From NCBI RefSeq assembly GCF_040954835.1, contig NC_090716.1, positions 4,327,605 through 4,391,604 on the forward strand: a DNA stretch of 64,000 bases. The letters are read 5' to 3'. Positions 1 through 12,560 of the stretch are shown here, piece after piece. Within the stretch, counting starts at the first letter, position 1. Each line of letters starts with the position of its first letter. Origin of the DNA: Lepisosteus oculatus. Lineage: Eukaryota > Chordata > Actinopteri > Semionotiformes > Lepisosteidae. The notes under the pieces are model-generated. The model ran no database searches, was not told the DNA's origin, and was given only the letters and a program-made list of their open reading frames with translations. The position numbers and the translations under genes are program-made.

Positions 1-261
1 CCAAAAAATCCTTCCAAAAATCTGTCTTAAATCCAACCAAGTGATTCAGCATTGTGAAGATGTAGATGGAGGCCTGTATTCTTTACATTTGATTTTCTTG
101 TGTAGTATTAACAGTGTGAACAGGGTAATCATTTCCCCAAAGAAATCAGCAACAAAGTTTATATAATCTATCGTGTGAAATGACCAAAATTTTTTGACAT
201 GGTTTTTATGTAATAATGGCAACTTCACATTTTCCTTGCTATTAATTTTGTGGGATCTTAG

Positions 262-3200
262 TATTCCTCAACAGACAGAAAGCGTCCATGGTTTTGACCC
301 GTGGCCGGCGTGCAAACACCGTTTTTGAAGAACTTAAGCCAGGCAATATGGAACGAGAGTGTCTGGAAGAGATCTGTGACCACGAGGAGGCCCGTGAAAT
401 CTTTGAGGACAACACCCGGACAGTGAGTTCCCAAAATTTACAAAATTGCAAACTCCCGTTTAGATTTCTTAAATTTACTTTTATGCTGAGGGTCTTTTAA
501 TCGCTCATAATGGAAAATTTTGTTGTGCTCTCTCTTCAAATCTCACGATATCCTAAAATGCGCATGTCAAACACAGAATACTAAGTTGGCAAATATATTA
601 GCCTCATTGTCTTAAGCACATATTGTAAAGGTTACTGAAATGAAACAGTAAGTAAGCATTTGACCCATCTGGCTCATTTAGTTGGTAGTAGTGAAACTAA
701 CAACATTTAGTAGTTAGAAGGTGATCTAAGGATCTCATTCCAGCTGTTTTCTTGAACGAATCCAAGGTGTCAGCTTGTACAGTGTGGCCTTGTTCCAGAG
801 GTTTCTCCTGGTCTTCAATGCACTTCTCAATAGTTTTTACTCGTGTCCTCTGAATTCTGTTTCACTGTTAGCTCTCAGCTCAAGTCCTTGTGTTTGGGTT
901 CACTTTTTTTTTTACTGTATTCCATGTACATCTTGTTAACAGTTTTTATTTGGACTCCTCATCCATCCTAGTTTAAGTGTATTAAACGGTCTCTATAGGT
1001 CCTTACCATAAGCCAACTAGTGTCCATCTCATTCAGATGTAATCCATCATGCCTGTAGATCTGTTTTTTGCCACAGAATGCTTTCCAGTGGCACAGAAAG
1101 CTGAGGCCTTTTTCAGCACAACATACTGTATTCTCAGCTGTGTGTTGTGTTCATGGGTTGACATCTGCAGTTGGTCACCTTTATTTGCTGCAGGCCTTGT
1201 CTCTGAGGAGGCTACTGGTGTTGTCCTGCTCTTCAGGTTTGATCTCCAAGGCGGTTTGAAGTTGTTTCTCGGGGAAAGTGTGTTGTTTGTGCCAATGTCA
1301 TTGAGTCACCACCAGCCTTTGCTAGGAGCCCGTCTCCTTTTAGGATAATGTTAGCCACATTAGCTACTGGGTGACAGGAAACTGTTTGTCGTCTTGGACT
1401 TGACACTGCATCTTGGAATAATTTAATTTATATTTGCTTCTCTTTATTTTTTTTTATTCAGGCAGACTTTTGGAAAAAATATTTGGGTAAGGATTGTCCC
1501 CCCCTTTCTTAAATTCATGTCTTCCAAACTCCACAAAATTTTAACTTCCAGATTAAAAAAGGATTGCTGTTATTAAATTAACGCTATAACAACTGCTGAG
1601 CCCCAAACATATAATTATAAGTAGTTCAGGTGGGTAGCAGCGTCAGCATGCGTAGTCTGCAAAGGAACAAGCGATAGGTTTATTCCATGCTGAAAAGAGA
1701 AGAAAAAAAACACAGCGTTTTGGCTTTGAAGCCTTCAAAACGTTGCGTTTTCTCTCGTCTCTTTTCAGCATGGAATAAACCTATCACTTGTTCCTTTGAA
1801 TATAATTATAATACATAATAATAATTTGTTTTGATATTTGTTGTTATCTAATATAACATATTACAAAATATAGAATATTTGTTATCAACAATAAACTGTT
1901 TATGTCAGAAATATGTTTTTTTGTAATTCAAACATAGGATTGCTGTTTTCTCCTTCAGAGTTCTTCATGTCAATTGAATGATAACTGAGCTACAGTTCAT
2001 GATATCAGAAACTGAACATCACACGTTAAAATACCTTTAACGTGTTTAAGTTAAATGACATAAAAATGTCCCCTTGAAGATCATTTATTATTTTTTAATT
2101 TAAATCAATGTCTTTCTGTGTTCTTATTGTTTGTATATTTCTAAATGTGAATGGTATTAGTAAATTCTAATCAGAAGGAGACTGTCATCTACATTGATGT
2201 GATTAGATGTATTTAAATGTCATTTCATATATCCATTCTGTAAACAAAAAAAAGTCTGACTTTATCTGACCAGCCTTGTATGTGTACGGATTCTGTTCAA
2301 TGTATTGTTAACCCTTCTTCTGTTATTTTTAGCTTGTGAAGGTGACCAAGGTAAAAGAAATTCAAAGAAAATAGAGTCTTTGAGGCTTTGCTTGGATGGT
2401 AAGTTCTCATTCGATTCTCACAAAGATGCTGTAATATTATGTACCTAGAAAAGTTGCTGTGCTACCGAGGAGTTTGTGGACTTCACATACTGCCATGAAT
2501 TCACCATGCGTCAGTGTGCTGAGTGTTTTAATCAAGGTGATACTGTTGTCTGTTTTTCAGGGAAGTGTGTAATGGGAAGAAGTGGTGACAAATACAGAGG
2601 CAATCTCTCAGTCACTGTAAGTGGGAGGGAGTGTCAGTACTGGTCCAGTAACTTCCCACATAAAAAGTAAGTGTGGCTAGGTGTCCATCACATTCTCTTT
2701 CTTTCTGCTTCTTTTGTTCTGCTTGTCTCGATGTACCCAAAGCAGGAGTATCCCATCCTGGTCCAGGAGGACCAGTGTATCTGTGCGGTTTTTAGATTCC
2801 CTGCACTCGAAGGCCTGAGAAACATTGTTCATTTGGTCCAGTTAAGCCAATAATGAGCTGATTCAGACTGACCCTCCAACCCTCCAAGCACTTTAAGCTG
2901 CAGACAATTCTAAGAAGAGAAAAAGAGAAAAAAGAAAAGTAGAAACAGAGGAAATCATTATTTTGCTTTAAGGTTATAGAGCGCAGGAAAGTCATCATTC
3001 CAGGCTTCTTGATTAGCCGGAGAGGTAATTTCAGAAACACTAAAGACTAGGTTTTAGTGTAGCCCAGCGACATCTCTTTGTTTGTCTTGACCACTTCATC
3101 GAGCTGTTGCTGAACTCTCCCTTTCTCACAGGGAATTCACCTTGTCCATGTACCCCGATAAAGACCTGGTTCAGAACTACTGCAGGAACCCCAACAATGA

Positions 3201-6200
3201 CACGAGGGGCCCCTGGTGCTACACCAGAGACCCCCTGGTGAAGAAAGAAGAGTGCAGTATCTCAGTATGTGGTAAGCCCATTCACACCCAGCTCCAGGTC
3301 TGGCTTTTCAGGCCCCTGCCCTGTCACTCCAGGCTTGTTGCTTAACGCAGTTTCTTATTTCCTTCAGGTGAGCCTCCCAGGCCCACACCTGTACCCGGTA
3401 AGAAGGTGGTGTATGATAAGAGGGAGTGCCTGAAGGACGCGGGTATTGATTACAATGGCAACATCTCCACCACTGTCACCCATCACCCGTGCCTGAGCTG
3501 GAGCTCCCCCACGGCTCGGGACCTCAGGCACGGCAAGGACTTCCTGCCCGAGGTGCAGCTGGAGAAGAACTATTGCCGCAACCCCGACGGAGATTTGGAA
3601 GGCCCGTGGTGTTTTGTCGACAAGCCCCGAATCGCGTTCGAGTACTGCGACATCCCGCTTTGCGGTGAGTGAGACGGAGCTCTTCTGGGAAATTTCAGCA
3701 GCACCAGGAAAATCTCTGCAAAGGTCGGGGCAGGGGAACCCCTGGCACTCTGTTTTCCCCTGCACCCGGAAAAAAACCCGAAACGTCAATGTGAAGGGTT
3801 AGTGTGCGCACGGCCTCCTTCGCTTATTTCAAACCGCTTCGTTTCCCCCCCCCGTTGTTAAGTGCCAGGACGCCTTACTGAATTGGGCTGCTGTCTGTGT
3901 GGAGTTTGTATGTTCTCTCCACGCTCTCGTGAGTTTCCTCCCACACTCCGAAGACATGCGGCGGGGGTTCGTTGGTTTCTGGGCAACCTGGCTGTGGTGT
4001 GAGTGTGTGTGCCCTGCGAGGGACTGGCGTCACGTCCAGGGCGTATCCTACCTTGTGCCCAGTGCTGGCCCTGTTAGGATCCAGCATCCCTGTAACACCG
4101 GGCTGAATAAAGCAGGTAGAAAACGGATGGATGGATAAGTGCCAGGAAACACATCGACTTAAAGCGTGGCCACATAAGAACTGAAGGGATTAGCGTGGAG
4201 AGCTGTGTCAGCACGCGTTGGTTGCCGAAGAAGGCTTTGGAGCTCAAATGTTGTGTTTTTCTTTTCTTTCTACTTTCTACAGTGTGAAATTAATCATTCT
4301 GTCTGCCTCACTTAACAGTTTTATTGGAGCCAATAACATGATACCCCGATAAACAGCCATTTGTAGATAATTAAACCATGATGAAAGAAGCGAGAAATGT
4401 AGTTCTTTATCCCCCAAAGTGTCGGTCAAATATTTCATTTAAGAATCTGAAATATTTCACTAACCTGCCTATAAAATGGAATGCATAGCTCTGTGGTGTA
4501 ATTCAAGCTAACATGTTTTGTTTGGTGCAATTCTAAAACTTTCCCCTAACCTGGTTTTGTACAGATGAACCTCTTCACGAGTTTCAGGATGATCAGGAAA
4601 AGATTTCTGGGAGGACGGTGTCAGCTGGATCATATAAAACCTTCTTCAACCCCAATAGCTTTGGCCAAGGAGAGGCAGGTACGTGCCAGGTGGAAAGGAA
4701 AGAGGGACAGGGAGGAGGAGAGCTTGGGCACAGGAATCATTCCTGAATTGACTGTTGTCCTGCGTGGAATTGATCTGATCTGAAAATGAACACAGGATCC
4801 AACACATCCATATCCTGTAACCTTACCTCCGTGACACTACAACATTCAGGAAATACTAAATGACTCTGAACATTTTTTTTAGAAGTGGGGGCACAATTTT
4901 TGTTTTTTTCTTTCCTTTATTTGCAAGAACAAAGATACTTTTCTTTCCAGAAAGCACAACCTTTTCAACGCTTTTTTTTCTTTATATATGATCAATAGAT
5001 TAGATTACATTAGTTCAGAGTCGTAGCCTGGAACACCATACCCAAATTGGTAGACCAATGAAACCTCAGCTTTCATTCAGATTACCCTGAGTAGCTTATG
5101 ATATCAGCTCTGTCCTTTGGTGAAGCTGATCATCATCTATTACAGTTAATGTACCACTAATTCATTGCCTTGAAAAGGGAAATCGTTGGTCCTGGGACCC
5201 CCAGAGGTTTGATTTAATCCGTTGGAGGGTTTTGTTTTCCTCTCCTCTATGCCCACGTGGTCAGCTGTTGTTATATTGTTATCTGCTATAGAAATCTGTA
5301 AAGTGTTCTGTGCCAGAGTGTTGGGATGGGTACTATTGCAAATCAAATGATTTGTGATGGATAGATTGATTGGTCGATTGGCTAATTGAAGATCTGCCCG
5401 CTTCAGAGCTAACATTCCGCTCTGTATTCTTCACCCATTGCTTTTACTTTAGCATAGCCACCTATGTTTTGTGGCCGCTTTATCGTTATGCTCTAAGGTT
5501 TACCATACTCACAGCTTGGTTTCATTGTGGTATTCCAAAGGGAACTTTATAAGGACCGGGACATGCAAGAGCTCAGAGCTTGTGTCATAGGGATCTGCAG
5601 GCTCCCGGCAGAAGGGCTTGTCTGCATGTGCCAGTATTATTATAAAGGATGCATTCTCCAAATACCCTCCCTTTCAGATTGTGGAATCAGGCCAATGTTT
5701 GAACGGGTAAATAAACAGGATGCGACTGAGAAAGAGCTCACTGAATCTTACATCGCCAGTCGAATTGTGAAGGGAGTTGAAGCGGAACAAGGCAGTGCAC
5801 CATGGTAAAATTAAAAATGCTTCTGTACTCATTGTGTAATAATTGGTATTATTTCCCAAATAATTGCCCCCGATAACTGTTATTGACTGTTACTTGTCCT
5901 GGCCATTGGCTGGGATTTACACTGAGAGTCCCACTGCATCAACAGCACAGTTAGAATCAGCTGGAGGAGTGATCCAGCTCTCACCGATCTGCAGCACTGC
6001 AGTCTCTTAGGAGGCTGGCAAGCCCCAGGAATCGCTTGTGCGTGCAATGCTAAGGACCTCCTGTCTACCCTAACCCATTCAAATGAAACATTTCTCAAGC
6101 AGTCAAGCCCACCACCTTAGGGATGTCTCAGTTTATATCCAGCTAATGATGTAGCAAAACCTGAACCAGAAATTTAACCATGTTTAATTGGCCCTTAATG

Positions 6201-9200
6201 GCAAATCATTTTTAAACTCATTTATTCAGGACCTATAGATAGTCTAGTTTCTTTAGGAGACTATTTTTTTCATTTTAAGGCACCACATCTCTTTCACAGG
6301 CAGGTGATGTTGTACAGAAAGAATCCCCAGGAACTGTTATGTGGGGCCAGTCTCTTAAGTGACCAGTGGATACTGACTGCAGCCCACTGCATTTTATACC
6401 CACCCTGGGACAAAAACTTCACTGCAAATGACATCATCGTTCGTCTGGGCAAGCACTCTCGTGCCAAGTAAGTACTGCAAGCAGAGTGGAAAAAAGGTTC
6501 TTCGGCTCCTGTGAACCTGGCCGCTGTAGTTACTGATGCCCCTTTTCCAAAAGCGTCATGAATATACAGAGAAAGCCTTTCATTAACAGTGAAAACTCAG
6601 CAGAAGCGGTAGCATTATGAAAGACATTCAAGATCTCCGATTGTATTATCTGCTTTGGGCCACCAGTTAAAGGTGGTCAGTGGGCTTACAGCAGGGCCAC
6701 TTTTCGCCTACTGTATCACCTATATATGAGCGTCAAGCTGGGTAATAACTTTAAATAACACAACAGCCTTCATGTAGTCACCTTGTGTGGTCACATTTAA
6801 GATATCTGTCCTTCTAATCCTGTACCCCATGTACTGTAGAAGGGAGGCACTGAGGCACTGAGGCACTGAGGCAGATCACCCCACACGTGCTCCAGGGCAA
6901 TAAGACCAGCCCATTTGCTACCAAGGAGAAATCCGTTTTTTACACCTACTGTAAAGCTGTTTGAGATGCTTCTTTAAAAGGCACTATATAAAAATTATTA
7001 TTATTATTATTATTAATATGTTTATCCATCCACAGGTTTGAAAAAGGCCAAGAAAAGATTGTGGCTTTGGATAAGATAATTGTCCACCCGCGGTACGACT
7101 GGAAGGTTAATCTAAATCGGGACATTGCTCTTCTGCACATGAGGAACCCAGTCTCCTTCAGCGACAGAATCGCTCCCATCTGCCTGCCCACCAAAGAGGT
7201 TGCAAAGACGTAAGACAGCGCCGCTGCTAAAGTTCTGATACAAGCATGAAACTGTGGTTCGGCCTTCAAAATGAAATCTTTTTTAAGCGCTTTATTTTCC
7301 AATTCAACTTGTAAATATGGCGGGTTAACATTATATAAACATGATGTACCTGAAATGTGGTGAGAACTCGAGAATACCGATCTCTCTCATATACTTCTTC
7401 AGAGGAATCAGTATCATTAGACCTGTAGGGACGCGAGGAGCCGCAGTGCCGTTCTGTGACGTTTAGAGACGAATGAAGAAAATGGACGCAGTGTCCTGCA
7501 CTCCTGCAGTGTTACAGGGAGTGTTATAGTCTGGGTACAGCCATGGTCTCCCTATGTTAATACCTTTACTGGAGGTTTGAGTGACCATTACTTACATATT
7601 GAAAATGTTTCCACTTATGGTACAGTAGACTATTCCTGATAATGTTATCCCCACCTTTCATTTATTTCTGAGATGTCCCGTACAGCAGGTGTTTCTAACA
7701 CTTCACCTACGGCAGGTGTCTGTTTAAAATGCACTCATATCAGGTCAGAAGTACTGACCCCAGGCCAGAGTCAGATTTCTACTGATCGGAAACACAAATG
7801 TACCAAAACGGAGCCTTGATGTCACCCATTGAAGCTGTGTCTCGTTGGTCTCTAGCCTGATGTTTGCTGGTTTCAAGGGGAGGGTAACTGGATGGGGAAA
7901 TCTGTTTGAGACCTGGTCCAGCAGCCCCTCCTCCCTGCCCTCCACACTACAGCAGATTCACCTCCCGATTGTGGATCAAGACACCTGTCGCGCGTCAACA
8001 ACGATCCGGATCACGGACAACATGTTCTGTGCAGGTACTGCGCGTCACCTCATCAAGGACCGACAAGCGTCACCTCTATGGGGTCATTTCAACTGTCTCA
8101 AAAAAACATGCTGGCTGTTGAAATAAGAAACCCTTAAAATCAAACTGAAATGCATTTTCATCCTGAATTTAAGGAACAGAAGCTGGTAGACCCTGGTTAA
8201 TCTGGAAAACAATTCATGCAAACTTTGCACATTGTAATGCTTTTTGTGTCCTTCCGTTTTTTTTCCTTAACATGTAACTCTGCTTCTTAGTGGCTTAGAA
8301 CTGTAGTAAAAAGTGGGAAGACGGAAGTGAACAGTGAGATTTGTTAGAACCAAAAGTCTTGAAACCCATTTGCATTTGTTCAACATAAAATTAAATTGCT
8401 CAACGCTGGGGATATAAAAAAAAACGTTATGGCCCATAGTGAAAGTTTTGCAAATATTTTTAGTGATAATGCTGTTGTTCTTCATTTAAATATACATTGA
8501 AAAAAACAGTAGCAGAAACAGTTCAGTTCTGAACTGAGGTGTTTCTGTACAGATGTCCTGTCATCTCAAAGATCTCCCTGTGTGTGCGTGTGCGTCTATC
8601 TGTCAGTCTGTCTGCCTCTGTGTCTGTCTGTGTGTCCATCATCCAGAGTGCAGTCCTGACCGGTTACATTCCAGCTGTGTCCTTCTAAGGAAAACGCTGT
8701 CATCAAAACTGGCTGGATAGACAACAGAGCAGAAGTGGGAAGAGGGTGCAAAGACTGTTCGCAATAATCACCACCATCTTTTTGCATGTAATAGGGTTCA
8801 AGCCTGAGGATTCAAAAAGAGGCGACGCTTGTGAAGGAGACAGCGGAGGCCCCTTTGTGATGAAGGTACGCGAGGCAGCAGCAAAGATTCAAGCTGTCCA
8901 ATTTATTTTTTTTCACTGTAGGTATTCTAAGTTAACGACATAATATTAAGGTGAGGAGAAAAAACTTTCTGCTTCCATCTGATCTGCTAGAGAAAGGCTC
9001 TGTGGCTCAGGATCTACGCCTGGGGCTGGAAGGTTGCCGGTTCAAATCACGCTGCCGGTAGAGGAATCCTACTCCGCTGGGCCCCTGAGCAAGGCCCTTC
9101 ACCCCAACTGCTCCAGGGGTGCCGTATAAATGGCTGACCCTTTGCTCTGACCCCAAGCTTCTCTTCTTGTCTGTGTGTCTCATGGAGAGCAAGCTGGGAT

Positions 9201-9832
9201 ATGCAAAAAGACGAATTCCTAATGCAAGAAATTGTATATGGCCAATAAAGTGATCTCTTTAGAGGGTCGAAAAGCCCACACAGATTTATTTTTGCAGCCC
9301 AACGGTAGTTTAGTCCTGCACTGTGATTATTTTGCCCTTTAGATCCCAAGCCTAGTAAATGAATCAGATGGAGAGTTTCACTGGGGGTGAAAAGATGATA
9401 TACAGTATTAAATCTGGTTATGGAGAAGCACTGCGTTTTAGGCTATGTATTCTTTCTGAAAAGAAAAACATCCGAGAAACTTGGGGAGAAAAGCAGAAGT
9501 AAGAGGTTACAGCACTTTTTCCGTTTTTGCACCTTTGATTTCTTTGTTCCCCATGTGCGTTGCCGCAGCCTATTACTGAAGGACCCTACTGTACGGTAAG
9601 GCGGACCCTGTGGGCTTGCGCCCGCGAGAGGAAGAGACATTTTTTTACAGTATTTGACGCGTCGCTTTGTTCCCAGAACCCGGACGATCAGCGCTGGTAT
9701 CAGATTGGGATCGTGTCGTGGGGCGAGGGCTGCGACAGAGACGGGAAGTACGGTTTCTACACTCACCTGTTCCGCATGAGGCGCTGGCTGCTGAAAGTTA
9801 TCGAGAACCCCGTCGATGGCAGCGAGGATTGA
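262..9832 (+). CDS. F2: Prothrombin (coagulation factor II), 5'-partial, 13 coding exons
   Basis: Secreted zymogen of thrombin, the protease that cleaves fibrinogen. Exons: 262-422, 1462-1486, 2333-2398, 2561-2666, 3132-3271, 3368-3664, 4565-4678, 5678-5804, 6300-6467, 7036-7209, 7856-8034, 8795-8865, 9677-9832. Together they give about 593 residues in one frame; the signal-peptide exon is outside the window. Seen in order: propeptide ending TRGRR, Gla domain with ten Glu ([20 protein letters not shown]), the 25-nt exon typical of Gla proteins, kringle 1 ([13 protein letters not shown]), kringle 2 ([13 protein letters not shown]), activation sites ISGR|T and IASR|IVKG, and a trypsin-like domain with TAAHC (His), RDIAL (Asp) and [11 protein letters not shown] (Ser). 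The end [15 protein letters not shown] keeps the Tyr linked to sodium activation in thrombin. Several exon lengths (161, 25, 106, 127, 168, 174, 71) match the human ones as I recall them. No frame breaks seen. Confidence 0.97.
655..905 (-). mobile_element. Decayed CR1/L2-type LINE 3' fragment in F2 intron
   Basis: The stretch matches, by eye, the 25590-25805 copy: a block on 'tagtagttagaaggtgatct', then 'ccagctgttttcttgaa', then 'gtgtcagcttgtacagtgtggcc'. Read on the minus strand it corresponds to the C-terminal end of the ORF2 of CR1/L2-like non-LTR elements (the WNSLP...FKKLLDEILGS region). It is heavily mutated with no open frame. Confidence 0.55.
1621..1799. mobile_element. Fold-back element, Penelope-like terminal repeat pair (copy 1)
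   Basis: About 180 bp in the second F2 intron of the window. The two ends are inverted copies of one another: 'aggtttattccatgctgaaa' near 1675 and its complement near 1765-1785. It is flanked by a perfect 12-bp direct duplication, ATATAATTATAA, at 1609-1620 and 1800-1811, so it inserted as a unit. The arms share sequence with the elements at 20556-20732 and 58965-59089. There is no coding sequence. The Penelope assignment is inferred from the fold-back layout and the core motif. Confidence 0.7.
3862..4136 (+). repeat. Widespread fish interspersed repeat with ATGG tail (copy 1)
   Basis: It carries the core 'gtgtggagtttgtatgttct', then 'cctcccacactccgaagaca', then a tail 'aaaacggatggatggata'. 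Related sequence lies at 33685-33985 and 56262-56475 (plus) and at 33075-33415 and 30535-30660 (minus). The (ATGG)n tail suggests non-LTR retrotransposition; I do not assign a named family. It sits in the F2 intron between the kringle 2 exon and the exon at 4565. Confidence 0.7.
6945..7017 (+). repeat. SINE/LINE 3'-tail fragment with (ATT)n
   Basis: 'ctgtaaagctgtttgagatg' followed by 'ggcactatataaaaattatt' and an ATT run. This is the 3' tail seen at the end of the 5S-derived SINE family elsewhere in the window. It ends about 20 nt before the F2 exon at 7036. Confidence 0.5.
8580..8640 (+). repeat. TG/TCTG simple repeat
   Basis: Imperfect run of tgtgtg, tgtc and tctg units in the F2 intron before the catalytic-serine exon. 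Confidence 0.6.
8993..9260 (+). mobile_element. tRNA-derived SINE, V-SINE-like central domain (copy 1)
   Basis: The head has a Pol III A-box-like stretch 'gtggctcaggatctacgcct' and a B-box 'ggttcaaatcacg'. It is followed by a conserved body ('gggcccctgagcaaggccct', 'caactgctccaggggtgc') and a tail 'ggccaataaagtgatct'. The same element is at 53111-53371 and, without its head, at 55792-55990. It lies in the last F2 intron. The resemblance to V-SINE bodies is from memory. Confidence 0.8.
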
Positions 9833-9877
9833 GTTCTTGTGCTTCTTTAAAGGTCTTTGTACATGCCAATACGGGAA

Positions 9878-9883
9878 AATAAA
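9878..9883 (+). terminator. Poly(A) signal of F2
   Basis: AATAAA 46 nt after the prothrombin stop codon. Prothrombin genes have very short 3' UTRs, which fits this spacing. Confidence 0.75.
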
Positions 9884-10140
9884 GATGCTGTCCAATCCGA
9901 GCATCTCATTACTTCTTACCGTTCTCTGATTAGTAGCAGTATTCAAGGCCAGTGCACTTTGAGTAAAGGCATTGGAAACCACAGCAAAAAAAAAAAGGTA
10001 TCCTAGATGTATTAAGATGCCACGATGCATTTACTGGGTTAAACATTTGCAAGGGCCTATTTGATCTGTTTGATCTAATATTTGACTCTCCAGGACTATT
10101 TCCTCCCTCAAACAAGTCTGATGAAGGTGTAATCTGGGAT

Positions 10141-10215
10141 ATAATAATAATAATCATCATCATCATCATCATCATCTTTATTTTATATTAAGCCTTTAAC
10201 AGTTGCTTCTCAATG
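10141..10215 (-). repeat. (AAT)n/(CAT)n microsatellite with SINE/LINE tail remnant
   Basis: Run of ATA then CAT units, followed by 'tttatattaagcctttaaca', which resembles the complement of the short tail found at other (ATT)n runs in the window. Confidence 0.45.
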
Positions 10216-12059
10216 CACTTTATACAATAACATGAATAAAATACATGAGAGGAGATAGTAAATGAGGGTGTGAAATACAGTAGGAAAACAAAGCAGCACA
10301 TAACCTGGACTTTTGGAGCAGTGTAGTTCACTGCTCTTTAGGGAGTGGTGTAGTGTGTGCAATATGAGTCACTCCAATCTAACTGATGGGGGCAGAGCAG
10401 ATATACACCTGTCACACATATAGCAAGAACACTCACTACATGTAGAAGTTGGGGGAACACATGCATTTATAGAAGCTGCCCGTAAGAAAGATCATAGGCC
10501 TGAATACTGTGTACAATTGTGATTTACATGTCATAAAAAGAAAACACCCCTGCACTGGAGTCACTTAAAAGAGAATTGGCCAGGGTTGTCCCACATCAAC
10601 GTGTTCAAGGAACTTAATACCTTTAGTCCTGAACGACTGCAAGAGGGCTGGATGAAAGCACGAAGAAAGCTGAAGGATATTCACACGGTCAGTCCGAATG
10701 AACTTCTTCAGGATCAGTAATGAAAACACAGACCAGTGGCAGAAATGGAAACCAAGGGGTATCTCTTCAATACTGACACATGAGACGCTTCTTTACTCAA
10801 AGAGCGCAACAAGCCTCAGCACAGAGAAGGTTGTTGGCTGATATGGTGCCATTTCTTAAAAAGCAGGCTTTGTTACTAGAAGCCAACGACTTCTTCTTTC
10901 ACTACCTTCACGCAAGGCAAAGAGTCGCTGCCAGAGATACCACTGTGCTACTAATAGTAGTGCGCAGGCGGAAGCAGTTTGGGAGCGGTTACCAAGGAGA
11001 AGCCTGCATCCGCCTTTAAACCGGATGTTTGCTTGTCACAGAACCCTTCGTTTAAAGGAGACCTGCTGCTGCCCTGCGTGTGTGTGGTGGGAGTTGTCTG
11101 TCAGAGAAAAAAGGTAAAACCTGCAAACTCGAGCTTTTATTTTCACCGTGAGCTTTTTTCCATGTCCACGAGTTGATCGATGCACGTTTTGTGACAAAGG
11201 GGAATACGGTACTTACTGACTGCAACGCTTATAGGTCCGACACGATTACAATGATTTGGGGGAAAAGGCAAAGATCATTGCATTGCAACATTTACCTACC
11301 AATATAAAACATCATAATTAACGTCTTTTGTTTTGGTACTAATAGTTTTCCTAGAAGCAGATTCATTCGTGCCCGGACAGGTGTGTGCTTTCAGTTAGGT
11401 ACCTGGTTGTTTGTCTTTTTGCGAGCTGAGCGAGGTATTTGCAGATGTTAAATGGATCTGTGTAGTTGCGCGTTTGTGATTTCAAGATGAACAGTTGGTG
11501 GGCTGCTCTGCTATAGATCAGAAAGGGTTTGACAGAATTGTGGTGTGTTTTCTTCCTCCAACTGAAAGAGGTGATGTCATCTTTGTTTTTGTAGAAAACA
11601 CTCGTTTTCGACACTGTATTTCAGTGCGGTTCCACTACAGCTCTTCCCTTTGTTATCTTGCATATCTGTGCATTTTTTTCTTACTCGTACGTCTAATAAC
11701 GGAAATATTTGTATTTATTATAACAGCATTCTTAGAAATAATAATTACATCCTAAGACTTAAAAGACCTACATTTTTTCGTACCCTTTGGTTTCTTTGCT
11801 ATTAGTGTTTTTGATAAAAAAATGAAAATGAGCCTCTAGACCCGGTCAGCCTCTGGACAGATTGCTGTAGCACTGCGTTCGCCACTTTCTGTGCAATCCA
11901 GCCGGGATTGCCGTGCTGGGCGATCAACACTTCCAGAAGGCTTGCAGAAACAGAAAAACTGAAAGGTTGTGGACTTCACCAAGGCCACACTGAGCAGAAA
12001 GGGTGGGTTCAGAGCGCCCCAGCAGTGTTCCTGTGTCAGAGAATGTTCCTCCCTACGTA

Positions 12060-12560
12060 CAGTGTCGCCAGCAGCTGTATCAACCTGCAGCTCACAGCTG
12101 GCAGCCCACTGGAGCTCAGCAGGTGTGAGTCTGGACAGTATCTATATGGGAGACCTCCTGGGAAAGCTAACATTGCTGCTGGAAGAGGTGTTCATTTGGA
12201 CCAGCAGGGAGAGCTCACCTTGTGGTCTATATGGGTGGGGATGCCCAAGTATAGTATTGAGGACATTATACTGTAAAAAAAAAAAGCACCATCATTCAGA
12301 TGAGATGTAAAACTGAGATCCTGACTCTTAATGGTCATTAACAATCCCAGAATGTTTCTTGAAATTTCCCCTTGGTTTTTACCATTCGTGGTCTCTAATA
12401 ATCCTCATCTTTGAATTGGCCTGATAGTTGACATGTGGTGAGCATACAGATGCACTTTGGCTGCCATTGCATCATCCAGGTGGGGGCTACACATTGGTGG
12501 TGGAGGGGAGTCTCTATTAGCTGTAAACCCCTTTGAGTGGGACATGAGCTCTCTATAGGT
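12060..12560 (+). mobile_element. 5S rRNA-derived SINE (SINE3 type), near full length (copy A)
   Basis: The head resembles the internal promoter half of 5S rRNA: 'ggagctcagcaggtgtgagt' and 'atatgggagacctcctggga' correspond to the 5S GCTAAGCAGGG...GGATGGGAGACCGCCTGGGAA block. The body continues through 'gctgctggaagaggtgtt', 'aaaactgagatcctgactct' and 'gcatcatccaggtggggg' to 'ccctttgagtgggacatgag'. Copies B-E (46015, 40477, 60667, 61171) cover parts of the same consensus. It is too diverged to be a 5S gene. Confidence 0.85.

Noticed and set aside
9443-10030. 195-codon minus-strand open frame
   Set aside because: Antisense to the last prothrombin exon; no domain and low-complexity ends.
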